Positions 40,401 to 54,150 of a DNA stretch of 64,000 nt are shown piece by piece (positions within the stretch are counted from its first letter, which is position 1; every line of letters begins with the position of its first letter). This DNA is from Eledone cirrhosa (Eukaryota; Mollusca; Cephalopoda; Octopoda; Eledonidae), in NCBI GenBank assembly GCA_964016885.1, contig OZ024743.1:174030616-174094615 (forward strand), written 5' to 3'. A model generated the notes under the pieces. The model worked only from the letters and a program-made list of their open reading frames with translations, did not search any database and was not told the DNA's origin. The translations under genes were made by a program, and so were the position numbers.

Positions 40401-42640
40401 CGCTCAGGGCTAGGGTATGTACCCTCTCCCAGTTGTCCTCCTCCAATACTACAGACACACACTCAGGGCTAGGGTATGAACCCTCTCTTAGTTGTCCCCC
40501 TCCAATACTACAGACACACACTCAGGGCTAGGATATGTACCCTCTCCCAGTTGTGTTCCTCCAATACTACAGACACACTCAGGGCTAGGGTATGAACCCT
40601 CTCCCAGTTGTCCTCCTCCAATACTACAGACACACACTCAGGGCTAGGGTATGAACCCTCTCCCAGTTGTCCTCCTCCAATACTACAGACACACACTCAG
40701 GGCTAGGGTATGTACCCTCTTTTAGTTGTCCTCCTCCAATACTACAGACACACACTCAGGGCTAGGGTATGAACCCTCTCTTAGTTGTCCTCCTCCAATA
40801 CTACAGACACACACTCAGGGCTAGGGTATGAACCCTCTCCCAGTTGTCCTCCTCCAATACTACAGACACACACTCGGGGCTAGGGTATGAACCCTCTCTT
40901 AGTTGTCCTCCTCCAATACTACAGACACACACTCAGGGCTAGGGTATGAACCCTCTCTTAGTTGTCCTCCTCCAATACTACAGACACACACTCAGGGCTA
41001 GGGTATTAACCCTCTCTTAGTTGTCCTCCTCCAATACTACAGACACACACTCAGGGCTAGGGTATGAACCCTCTCTTAATTGTCCCCCTCCAATACTACA
41101 GACACACACTCAGGGCTAGGGTATGAACCCTCTCCTAGTTGTTCTCCTCCAATACTACAGACACACACTCGGGGCTAGGGTATGAACCCTTCTTAGTTGT
41201 CCTCCTCCAATACTACAGACACACACTCTGGGCTAGGGTATGAACCCTCTCTTAGTTGTCCTCCTCCAATAGTACAGACACACACTCAGGGCTAGGGTAT
41301 GTTCCCTCTCCCAGTTGTCCTCCTCCAATACTACAGACACACACTCAGGGCTAGGGTATGAACCCTCTCCCAGTTGTCCTCCTCCAATACTACAGACACA
41401 CACTCAGGGCTAGGGTATGAACCCTCTCTTAGTTGTCCCCCTCCAATACTACAGACACACACTCAGGGCTAGGGTATGAACCCTCTCTTAGTTGTCCTCC
41501 TCCAATACTACAGACACACACTCAGGGCTAGGGTATTAACCCTCTCTTAGTTGTCCTCCTCCAATACTACAGACACACACTCAGGGCTAGGGTATGAACC
41601 CTCTCTTAGTTGTCCTCCTCCAATACTACAGACACACACTCAGGGCTAGGGTATGAACCCTCTCCCAGTTGTCCTCCTCCAATACTACAGACACACACTC
41701 GGGGCTAGGGTATGAACCCTCTCTTAGTTGTCCTCCTCCAATACTACAGACACACACTCAGGGCTAGGGTATGAACCCTCTCTTAGTTGTCCTCCTCCAA
41801 TACTACAGACACACACTCAGGGCTAGGGTATTAACCCTCTCTTAGTTGTCCTCCTCCAATACTACTGACACACACTCAGGGCTAGGGTATGAACCCTCTC
41901 TTAGTTGTCCTCCTCCAATACTACAGACACACACTCAGGGCTAGGGTATGAACCCTCTCTTAGTTGTCCTCCTCCAATACTACAGACACACACTCAGGGC
42001 TAGGGTATTAACCCTCTCTTAGTTGTCCTCCTCCAATACTACAGACACACACTCAGGGCTAGGGTATTAACCCTCTCTTAGTTGTCCTCCTCCAATACTA
42101 CAGACACACACTCAGGGCTAGGGTATGAACCCTCTCTTAGTTGTCCTCCTCCAATACTACAGACACACACTCAGGGCTAGGGTATTAACCCTCTCTTAGT
42201 TGTCCTCCTCCAATACTACAGACACACACTCAGGGCTAGGGTATGAACCCTCTCTTAGTGTCCTCCTCCAATACTACAGACACACACTCAGGGCTAGGGT
42301 ATGAACCCTCTCTTAGTGTCCTCCTCCAATACTACAGACACACACTCAGGGCTAGGGTATGAACCCTCTCTTAGTTGTCCTCCTCCAATACTACAGACAC
42401 ACACTCAGGGCTAGGGTATGAACCCTCTCTTAGTTGTCCTCCTCCAATACTACAGACACACACTCAGGGCTAGGGTATGAACCCTCTCTTAGTTGTCCTC
42501 CTCCAATACTACAGACACACACTCAGGGCTAGGGTATGTACCCTCTCCCAGTTCTCCTCCTCCAATACTACAGACACACACTCAGGGCTAGGGTATGAAC
42601 CCTCTCTTAGTTGTCCCCCTCCAATACTACAGACACACGC
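34450..42640. repeat. Satellite blocks of 2.1-2.3 kb marked by ACACGCTCAG
   Basis: A rare CACGCTCAG monomer occurs at 35,982, 38,280, 40,401 and 42,638, giving spacings of 2,298, 2,121 and 2,237 bp (39, 36 and 38 monomers with small deletions). Around each marker the order is conserved: a CCCAGTTTCC monomer (absent from the last block), a GGATATGTACC monomer with GTGTTCC, then CTCTTTTAG, then a CTCGGGGC monomer. Monomers shortened to 58 bp (CTTAGTGTCC) precede each block. Confidence 0.82.
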
Positions 42641-44900
42641 TCAGGGCTAGGGTATGTACCCTCTCCCAGTTGTCCTCCTCCAATACTACAGACACACACT
42701 CAGGGCTAGGGTATGAACCCTCTCTTAGTTGTCCCCCTCCAATACTACAGACACACACTCAGGGCTAGGATATGTACCCTCTCCCAGTTGTGTTCCTCCA
42801 ATACTACAGACACACACTCAGGGCTAGGGTATGAACCCTCTCCCAGTTGTCCTCCTCCAATACTACAGACACACACTCAGGGCTAGGGTATGAACCCTCT
42901 CCCAGTTGTCCTCCTCCAATACTACAGACACACACTCAGGGCTAGGGTATGTACCCTCTTTTAGTTGTCCTCCTCCAATACTACAGACACACACTCAGGG
43001 CTAGGGTATGAACCCTCTCTTAGTTGTCCTCCTCCAATACTACAGACACACACTCAGGGCTAGGGTATGAACCCTCTCCCAGTTGTCCTCCTCCAATACT
43101 ACAGACACACACTCGGGGCTAGGGTATGAACCCTCTCTTAGTTGTCCTCCTCCAATACTACAGACACACACTCAGGGCTAGGGTATGAACCCTCTCTTAG
43201 TTGTCCTCCTCCAATACTACAGACACACACTCAGGGCTAGGGTATTAACCCTCTCTTAGTTGTCCTCCTCCAATACTACAGACACACACTCAGGGCTAGG
43301 GTATGAACCCTCTCTTAATTGTCCCCCTCCAATACTACAGACACACACTCAGGGCTAGGGTATGAACCCTCTCCTAGTTGTTCTCCTCCAATACTACAGA
43401 CACACACTCGGGGCTAGGGTATGAACCCTTCTTAGTTGTCCTCCTCCAATACTACAGACACACACTCTGGGCTAGGGTATGAACCCTCTCTTAGTTGTCC
43501 TCCTCCAATAGTACAGACACACACTCAGGGCTAGGGTATGTTCCCTCTCCCAGTTGTCCTCCTCCAATACTACAGACACACACTCAGGGCTAGGGTATGA
43601 ACCCTCTCCCAGTTGTCCTCCTCCAATACTACAGACACACACTCAGGGCTAGGGTATGAACCCTCTCTTAGTTGTCCCCCTCCAATACTACAGACACACA
43701 CTCAGGGCTAGGGTATGAACCCTCTCTTAGTTGTCCTCCTCCAATACTACAGACACACACTCAGGGCTAGGGTATTAACCCTCTCTTAGTTGTCCTCCTC
43801 CAATACTACAGACACACACTCAGGGCTAGGGTATGAACCCTCTCTTAGTTGTCCTCCTCCAATACTACAGACACACACTCAGGGCTAGGGTATGAACCCT
43901 CTCCCAGTTGTCCTCCTCCAATACTACAGACACACACTCGGGGCTAGGGTATGAACCCTCTCTTAGTTGTCCTCCTCCAATACTACAGACACACACTCAG
44001 GGCTAGGGTATGAACCCTCTCTTAGTTGTCCTCCTCCAATACTACAGACACACACTCAGGGCTAGGGTATTAACCCTCTCTTAGTTGTCCTCCTCCAATA
44101 CTACTGACACACACTCAGGGCTAGGGTATGAACCCTCTCTTAGTTGTCCTCCTCCAATACTACAGACACACACTCAGGGCTAGGGTATGAACCCTCTCTT
44201 AGTTGTCCTCCTCCAATACTACAGACACACACTCAGGGCTAGGGTATTAACCCTCTCTTAGTTGTCCTCCTCCAATACTACAGACACACACTCAGGGCTA
44301 GGGTATTAACCCTCTCTCAGTTGTCCTCCTCCAATACTACAGACACACACTCAGGGCTAGGGTATGAACCCTCTCTTAGTTGTCCTCCTCCAATACTACA
44401 GACACACACTCAGGGCTAGGGTATTAACCCTCTCTTAGTTGTCCTCCTCCAATACTACAGACACACACTCAGGGCTAGGGTATGAACCCTCTCTTAGTGT
44501 CCTCCTCCAATACTACAGACACACACTCAGGGCTAGGGTATGAACCCTCTCTTAGTGTCCTCCTCCAATACTACAGACACACACTCAGGGCTAGGGTATG
44601 AACCCTCTCTTAGTTGTCCTCCTCCAATACTACAGACACACACTCAGGGCTAGGGTATGAACCCTCTCTTAGTTGTCCTCCTCCAATACTACAGACACAC
44701 ACTCAGGGCTAGGGTATGAACCCTCTCTTAGTTGTCCTCCTCCAATACTACAGACACACACTCAGGGCTAGGGTATTAACCCTCTCTTAGTTGTCCTCCT
44801 CCAATACTACAGACACACACTCAGGGCTAGGGTATGAACCCTCTCTTAGTTGTCCTCCTCCAATACTACAGACACACACTCAGGGCTAGGGTATGAACCC
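40400..44900. repeat. 2,239-bp satellite block around the AACCCTTCTTAG marker
   Basis: The one-base-shorter AACCCTTCTTAG monomer occurs at 41,185 and 43,424, a spacing of 2,239 bp. The flanking order is the same in both: TTAATTGTCCCC, CTAGTTGTTC, CTCGGGGC, then CTCTGGGC, CCAATAGTAC and TATGTTCCC. The block overlaps the preceding series, and its ends are approximate. Confidence 0.8.
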
Positions 44901-46619
44901 TCTCCCAGTTTCCTCCTCCAATACTACAGACACACACTCAGGGCTAGGGTATGTACCCTCTCCCAGTTGTCCTCCTCCAATACTACAGACACACACTCAG
45001 GGCTAGGGTATGAACCCTCTCTTAGTTGTCCTCCTCCAATACTACAGACACACACTCAGGGCTAGGGTATTAACCCTCTCTTAGTTGTCCTCCTCCAATA
45101 CTACAGACACACACTCAGGGCTAGGGTATGAACCCTCTCTTAGTTGTCCTCCTCCAATACTACAGACACACACTCAGGGCTAGGGTATGAACCCTCTCCC
45201 AGTTGTCCTCCTCCAATACTACAGACACACACTCGGGGCTAGGGTATGAACCCTCTCTTAGTTGTCCTCCTCCAATACTACAGACACACACTCAGGGCTA
45301 GGGTATGAACCCTCTCTTAGTTGTCCTCCTCCAATACTACAGACACACACTCAGGGCTAGGGTATTAACCCTCTCTTAGTTGTCCTCCTCCAATACTACA
45401 GACACACACTCAGGGCTAGGGTATGAACCCTCTCTTAGTTGTCCTCCTCCAATACTACAGACACACACTCAGGGCTAGGGTATGAACCCTCTCTTAGTTG
45501 TCCTCCTCCAATACTACAGACACACACTCAGGGCTAGGGTATGAACCCTCTCCTAGTTGTCCTCCTCCAATACTACAGACACACACTCAGGGCTAGGGTA
45601 TGAACCCTCTCTTAGTTGTCCTCCTCCAATACTACAGACACACACTCAGGGCTAGGGTATTAACCCTCTCTTAGTTGTCCTCCTCCAATACTACAGACAC
45701 ACACTCAGGGCTAGGGTATGAACCCTCTCTTAGTTGTCCTCCTCCAATACTACAGACACACACTCAGGGCTAGGGTATGAACCCTCTCTTAGTTGTCCTC
45801 CTCCAATACTACAGACACACACTCAGGGCTAGGGTATGAACCCTCTCTTAGTTGTCCTCCTCCAATACTACAGACACACACTCAGGGCTAGGGTATTAAC
45901 CCTCTCTTAGTTGTCCTCCTCCAATACTACTGACACACACTCAGGGCTAGGGTATGAACCCTCTCTTAGTTGTCCTCCTCCAATACTACAGACACACACT
46001 CAGGGCTAGGGTATGAACCCTCTCTTAGTTGTCCTCCTCCAATACTACAGACACACACTCAGGGCTAGGGTATTAACCCTCTCTTAGTTGTCCTCCTCCA
46101 ATACTACAGACACACACTCAGGGCTAGGGTATTAACCCTCTCTTAGTTGTCCTCCTCCAATACTACAGACACACACTCAGGGCTAGGGTATGAACCCTCT
46201 CTTAGTTGTCCTCCTCCAATACTACAGACACACACTCAGGGCTAGGGTATTAACCCTCTCTTAGTTGTCCTCCTCCAATACTACAGACACACACTCAGGG
46301 CTAGGGTATGAACCCTCTCTTAGTGTCCTCCTCCAATACTACAGACACACACTCAGGGCTAGGGTATGAACCCTCTCTTAGTGTCCTCCTCCAATACTAC
46401 AGACACACACTCAGGGCTAGGGTATGAACCCTCTCTTAGTTGTCCTCCTCCAATACTACAGACACACACTCAGGGCTAGGGTATGAACCCTCTCTTAGTT
46501 GTCCTCCTCCAATACTACAGACACACACTCAGGGCTAGGGTATGAACCCTCTCTTAGTTGTCCTCCTCCAATACTACAGACACACACTCAGGGCTAGGGT
46601 ATTAACCCTCTCTTAGTTG

Positions 46620-49600
46620 TCCTCCTCCAATACTACAGACACACACTCAGGGCTAGGGTATGAACCCTCTCTTAGTTGTCCTCCTCCAATACTACAGACA
46701 CACACTCAGGGCTAGGGTATGAACCCTCTCCCAGTTTCCTCCTCCAATACTACAGACACACACTCAGGGCTAGGGTATGTACCCTCTCCCAGTTGTCCTC
46801 CTCCAATACTACAGACACACACTCAGGGCTAGGGTATGAACCCTCTCTTAGTTGTCCCCCTCCAATACTACAGACACACGCTCAGGGCTAGGGTATGTAC
46901 CCTCTCCCAGTTGTCCTCCTCCAATACTACAGACACACACTCAGGGCTAGGGTATGAACCCTCTCTTAGTTGTCCCCCTCCAATACTACAGACACACACT
47001 CAGGGCTAGGATATGTACCCTCTCCCAGTTGTGTTCCTCCAATACTACAGACACACACTCAGGGCTAGGGTATGAACCCTCTCCCAGTTGTCCTCCTCCA
47101 ATACTACAGACACACACTCAGGGCTAGGGTATGAACCCTCTCCCAGTTGTCCTCCTCCAATACTACAGACACACACTCAGGGCTAGGGTATGTACCCTCT
47201 TTTAGTTGTCCTCCTCCAATACTACAGACACACACTCAGGGCTAGGGTATGAACCCTCTCTTAGTTGTCCTCCTCCAATACTACAGACACACACTCAGGG
47301 CTAGGGTATGAACCATCTCCCAGTTGTCCTCCTCCAATACTACAGACACACACTCAGGGCTAGGGTATGAACCCTCTCCCAGTTGTCCTCCTCCAATACT
47401 ACAGACACACACTCAGGGCTAGGGTATGAACCCTCTCTTAATTGTCCCCCTCCAATACTACAGACACACACTCAGGGCTAGGGTATGAACCCTCTCCTAG
47501 TTGTTCTCCTCCAATACTACAGACACACACTCGGGGCTAGGGTATGAACCCTTCTTAGTTGTCCTCCTCCAATACTACAGACACACACTCTGGGCTAGGG
47601 TATGAACCCTCTCTTAGTTGTCCTACTCCAATAGTACAGACACACACTCAGGGCTAGGGTATGTTCCCTCTCCCAGTTGTCCTCCTCCAATACTACAGAC
47701 ACACACTCAGGGCTAGGGTATGAACCCTCTCCCAGTTGTCCTCCTCCAATACTACAGACACACACTCAGGGCTAGGGTATGAACCCTCTCTTAGTTGTCC
47801 CCCTCCAATACTACAGACACACACTCAGGGCTAGGGTATGTACCCTCTCCCTGTTGTCCTCCTCCAATACTACAGACACACACTCAGGGCTAGGGTATGA
47901 ACCCTCTCTTAGTTGTCCCCCTCCAATACTACAGACACACACTCAGGGCTAGGGTATGTACCCTCTCCCAGTTGTCCTCCTCCAATACTACAGACACACA
48001 CTCAGGGCTAGGGTATGAACCCTCTTCCAGTTGTCCTCCTCCAATACTACAGACACACACTCAGGGCTAGGGTATGAACCCTCTCTTAGTTGTCCTCCTC
48101 CAATACTACAGACACACACTCAGGGCTAGGGTATGTACCCTCTCCCAGTTGTCCTCCTCCAATACTACAGACACACACTCAGGGCTAGGGTATGAACCCT
48201 CTCCCAGTTGTCCTCCTCCAATACTACAGACACACACTCAGGGCTAGGGTATGAACCCTCTCTTAGGTGTCCTCCTCCAATACTACAGACACACACTCAG
48301 GGCTAGGGTATCGACCCTCTCCCAGTTGTCCTCCTCCAATACTACAGACACACACTCAGGGCTAGGGTATGTACCCTCTTTTAGTTGTCCTCCTCCAATA
48401 CTACAGACACATACTCAGGGCTAGGGTATGAACCCTCTCTTAGTTGTCCTTCTCCAATACTACAGACACACACTCGGGGCTAGGGTATGAACCCTCTCTT
48501 AGTTGTCGTCCTCCAATACTACAGACACACACTCTGGGCTAGGGTATGAACCCTCTCCCAGTTGTCCTCCTCCAATACTACAGACACACCCAGGGCTAGG
48601 GTATGAACCCTCTCTTAGTTGTCCTCTTCCAATACTACAGACACACACTCAGGGCTAGGGTATGTACCCTCTCCCAGTTGTCCTCCTCCAATACTACAGA
48701 CACACACTCAGGGCTAGGGTATGAACCCTCTCCCAGTTGTCCTCCTCCAATACTACAGACACACACTCAGGGCTAGGGTATGAACCCTCTCTTAGTTGTC
48801 CTCCTCCAATACTACAGACACACACTCAGGGCTTGGGTATGAACGCTCTCTTAGGTGTCCTCCTCCAATACTACAGACACACACTCAGGGCTAGGGTATG
48901 AACCCTCTCCCAGTTGTCCTCCTCCAATACTACAGACACACACTCAGGGCTAGGCTATGAACCCTCTCCTAGTTGTCCTCTTCCAATACTACAGACACAC
49001 ACTCAGGGCTAGGGTATGAACGCTCTCCCAGTTGTCCTCCTCCAATACTACAGACACACACTCAGGGCTAGGCTATAAACCCTCTCCTAGTTGTCCTCTT
49101 CCAATACTACAGACACACACTCAGGGCTAGGGTATGAACGCTCTCCCAGTTGTCCTCCTCCAATACTACAGACACACACTCAGGGCTAGGGTATGAACCC
49201 TCTCCCAGTTATCCTCTTCCAATACTACAGACACACACTCAGGGCTAGGGTATGAACCCTCTCTTAGTTTTCCTCTTCCAATACTACAGACACACACTCA
49301 GGGCTAGGGTATGAACCCTCCCTTAGTTGTCCTCTTCCAATACTACAGACACACACTCAGGGCTAGGGTATGAACCCTCTCTTAGTTGTCCTCCAATACT
49401 ACAGACACACACTCAGGGCTAGGGTATGAACCCTCTCCTAGTTGTCCTCTTCCAATACTACAGACACACACTCAGGGCTAGGGTATGTACCCTCTCCCAG
49501 TTATCCTCTTCCAATACTACAGACACACACTCAGGGCTAGGGTATGAACCCTCTCTTAGTTGTCCTCTTCCAATACTACAGACACACACTCAGGGCTAGG

Positions 49601-52600
49601 GTATGGACCCTCTCTTAGTTGTCCTCTTCCAATACTACAGACACACACTCAGGGCTAGGGTATGAACCCTCTCTTAGTTGTCCTCCTCCAATACTACAGA
49701 CACACAGTCAGGGCTAGGGTATGAACCCTCTCCTAGTTGTCCTCCTCCAATACTACAGACACACACTCAGGGCTAGGGTATGAACGCTCTCCCAGTTGTC
49801 CTCCTCCAATACTACAGACACACACTCAGGGCTAGGGTATGAACCCTCTCTTAGTTGTCCTCCTCCAATACTACAGACACACACTCAGGGCTAGGGTATG
49901 TACCCTCTTTTAGTTGTCCTCCTCCAATACTACAGACACACACTCAGGGCTAGGGTATGAACCCTCTCTTAGTTGTCCTCCTCCAATACTACAGACACAC
50001 ACTCAGGGCTAGGGTATGAACCCTCTCCTAGTTGTCCTCCTCCAATACTACAGACACACACTCAGGGCTAGGGTATTATCCCTCTCTTAGTTGTCCTCCT
50101 CCAATACTACAGACACACACTCAGGGCTAGGGTATGAACCCTCTCTTAGTTGTCCTCCTCCAATACTACAGACACACACTCAGGGCTAGGGTATGTACCC
50201 TCTCCCAGTTGTTCTCCTCCAATACTACAGACACACACTCAGGGCTAGGGTATGAACCCTCTCTTAGTTGTCCTCCTCCAATACTACAGACACACACTCA
50301 GGGCTAGGGTATGAACCCTCTCTTAGTTGTCCTCCTCCAATACTACAGACACACACTCAGGGCTAGGGTATTAACCCTCTCTTAGTTGTCCTCCACCAAT
50401 ACTACAGACACACACTCAGGGCTAGGGTATGAACCCTCTCTTAGTTGTCCTCCTCCAATACTACAGACACACACTCAGGGCTAGGGTATGAACCCTCTCC
50501 CAGTTTCCTCCTCCAATACTACAGACACACACTCAGGGCTAGGGTATGTACCCTCTCCCAGTTGTCCTCCTCCAATACTACAGACACACACTCAGGGCTA
50601 GGGTATGAACCCTCTCTTAGTTGTCCCCCTCCAATACTACAGACACACGCTCAGGGCTAGGGTATGTACCCTCTCCCAGTTGTCCTCCTCCAATACTACA
50701 GACACACACTCAGGGCTAGGGTATGAACCCTCTCTTAGTTGTCCCCCTCCAATACTACAGACACACACTCAGGGCTAGGATATGTACCCTCTCCCAGTTG
50801 TGTTCCTCCAATACTACAGACACACACTCAGGGCTAGGGTATGAACCCTCTCCCAGTTGTCCTCCTCCAATACTACAGACACACACTCAGGGCTAGGGTA
50901 TGAACCCTCTCCCAGTTGTCCTCCTCCAATACTACAGACACACACTCAGGGCTAGGGTATGTACCCTCTTTTAGTTGTCCTCCTCCAATACTACAGACAC
51001 ACACTCAGGGCTAGGGTATGAACCCTCTCTTAGTTGTCCTCCTCCAATACTACAGACACACACTCAGGGCTAGGGTATGAACCCTCTCCCAGTTGTCCTC
51101 CTCCAATACTACAGACACACACTCGGGGCTAGGGTATGAACCCTCTCTTAGTTGTCCTCCTCCAATACTACAGACACACACTCAGGGCTAGGGTATGCAC
51201 CCTCTCTTAGTTGTCCTCCTCCAATACTACAGACACACACTCAGGGCTAGGGTATTAACCCTCTCTTAGTTGTCCTCCTCCAATACTACAGACACACACT
51301 CAGGGCTAGGGTATGAACCCTCTCTTAATTGTCCCCCTCCAATACTACAGACACACACTCAGGGCTAGGGTATGAACCCTCTCCTAGTTGTTCTCCTCCA
51401 ATACTACAGACACACACTCGGGGCTAGGGTATGAACCCTTCTTAGTTGTCCTCCTCCAATACTACAGACACACACTCTGGGCTAGGGTATGAACCCTCTC
51501 TTAGTTGTCCTCCTCCAATAGTACAGACACACACTCAGGGCTAGGGTATGTTCCCTCTCCCAGTTGTCCTCCTCCAATACTACAGACACACACTCAGGGC
51601 TAGGGTATGAACCCTCTCCCAGTTGTCCTCCTCCAATACTACAGACACACACTCAGGGCTAGGGTATGAACCCTCTCTTAGTTGTCCCCCTCCAATACTA
51701 CAGACACACACTCAGGGCTAGGGTATGTACCCTCTCCCTGTTGTCCTCCTCCAATACTACAGACACACACTCAGGGCTAGGGTATGAACCCTCTCTTAGT
51801 TGTCCCCCTCCAATACTACAGACACACACTCAGGGCTAGGGTATGTACCCTCTCCCAGTTGTCCTCCTCCAATACTACAGACACACACTCAGGGCTAGGG
51901 TATGAACCCTCTTCCAGTTGTCCTCCTCCAATACTACAGACACACACTCAGGGCTAGGGTATGAACCCTCTCTTAGTTGTCCTCCTCCAATACTACAGAC
52001 ACACACTCAGGGCTAGGGTATGTACCCTCTCCCAGTTGTCCTCCTCCAATACTACAGACACACACTCAGGGCTAGGGTATGAACCCTCTCCCAGTTGTCC
52101 TCCTCCAATACTACAGACACACACTCAGGGCTAGGGTATGAACCCTCTCTTAGGTGTCCTCCTCCAATACTACAGACACACACTCAGGGCTAGGGTATCG
52201 ACCCTCTCCCAGTTGTCCTCCTCCAATACTACAGACACACTCAGGGCTAGGGTATGTACCCTCTTTTAGTTGTCCTCCTCCAATACTACAGACACATACT
52301 CAGGGCTAGGGTATGAACCCTCTCTTAGTTGTCCTTCTCCAATACTACAGACACACACTCGGGGCTAGGGTATGAACCCTCTCTTAGTTGTCGTCCTCCA
52401 ATACTACAGACACACACTCTGGGCTAGTGTATGAACCCTCTCCCAGTTGTCCTCCTCCAATACTACAGACACACCCAGGGCTAGGGTATGAACCCTCTCT
52501 TAGTTGTCCTCTTCCAATACTACAGACACACACTCAGGGCTAGGGTATGTACCCTCTCCCAGTTGTCCTCCTCCAATACTACAGACACACACTCAGGGCT

Positions 52601-54150
52601 AGGGTATGAACCCTCTCCCAGTTGTCCTCCTCCAATACTACAGACACACACTCAGGGCTAGGGTATGAACCCTCTCTTAGTTGTCCTCCTCCAATACTAC
52701 AGACACACACTCAGGGCTAGGGTATGAACGCTCTCTTAGGTGTCCTCCTCCAATACTACAGACACACACTCAGGGCTAGGGTATGAACCCTCTCCCAGTT
52801 GTCCTCCTCCAATACTACAGACACACACTCAGGGCTAGGCTATGAACCCTCTCCTAGTTGTCCTCTTCCAATACTACAGACACACACTCAGGGCTAGGGT
52901 ATGAACGCTCTCCCAGTTGTCCTCCTCCAATACTACAGACACACACTCAGGGCTAGGCTATGAACCCTCTCCTAGTTGTCCTCTTCCAATACTACAGACA
53001 CACACTCAGGGCTAGGTTATGAACGCTCTCCCAGTTGTCCTCCTCCAATACTACAGACACACACTCAGGGCTAGGGTATGAACCCTCTCCCAGTTATCCT
53101 CTTCCAATACTACAGACACACACTCAGGGCTAGGGTATGAACCCTCTCTTAGTTTTCCTCTTCCAATACTACAGACACACACTCAGGGCTAGGGTATGAA
53201 CCCTCTCTTAGTTGTCCTCTTCCAATACTACAGACACACACTCAGGGCTAGGGTATGAACCCTCTCTTAGTTGTCCTCCAATACTACAGACACACACTCA
53301 GGGCTAGGGTATGAACCCTCTCCTAGTTGTCCTCTTCCAATACTACAGACACACACTCAGGGCTAGGGTATGTACCCTCTCCCAGTTATCCTCTTCCAAT
53401 ACTACAGACACACACTCAGGGCTAGGGTATGAACCCTCTCTTAGTTGTCCTCTTCCAATACTACAGACACACACTCAGGGCTAGGGTATGAACCCTCTCT
53501 TAGTTGTCCTCTTCCAATACTACAGACACACACTCAGGGCTAGGGTATGAACCCTCTCTTAGTTGTCCTCCTCCAATACTACAGACACACAGTCAGGGCT
53601 AGGGTATGAACCCTCTCCTAGTTGTCCTCCTCCAATACTACAGACACACACTCAGGGCTAGGGTATGAACGCTCTCCCAGTTGTCCTCCTCCAATACTAC
53701 AGACACACACTCAGGGCTAGGGTATGAACCCTCTCTTAGTTGTCCTCCTCCAATACTACAGACACACACTCAGGGCTAGGGTATGTACCCTCTTTTAGTT
53801 GTCCTCCTCCAATACTACAGACACACACTCAGGGCTAGGGTATGAACCCTCTCTTAGTTGTCCTCCTCCAATACTACAGACACACACTCAGGGCTAGGGT
53901 ATGAACCCTCTCCTAGTTGTCCTCCTCCAATACTACAGACACACACTCAGGGCTAGGGTATTAACCCTCTCTTAGTTGTCCTCCTCCAATACTACAGACA
54001 CACACTCAGGGCTAGGGTATGAACCCTCTCTTAGTTGTCCTCCTCCAATACTACAGACACACACTCAGGGCTAGGGTATGTACCCTCTCCCAGTTGTTCT
54101 CCTCCAATACTACAGACACACACTCAGGGCTAGGGTATTAACCCTCTCTT
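46620..54150. repeat. Satellite block of about 3.8 kb, two copies
   Basis: A long ordered set of rare monomers recurs. The CACGCTCAG unit lies at 46,879 and 50,648 (3,769 bp apart). TATCGACCC lies at about 48,311 and 52,198 (3,887 bp), and AGTTTTCCTC at 49,266 and 53,151 (3,885 bp). The change in spacing of about 118 bp means two monomers were gained or lost inside one copy. Copies are about 46.6-50.4 kb and 50.4-54.15 kb. Confidence 0.8.
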
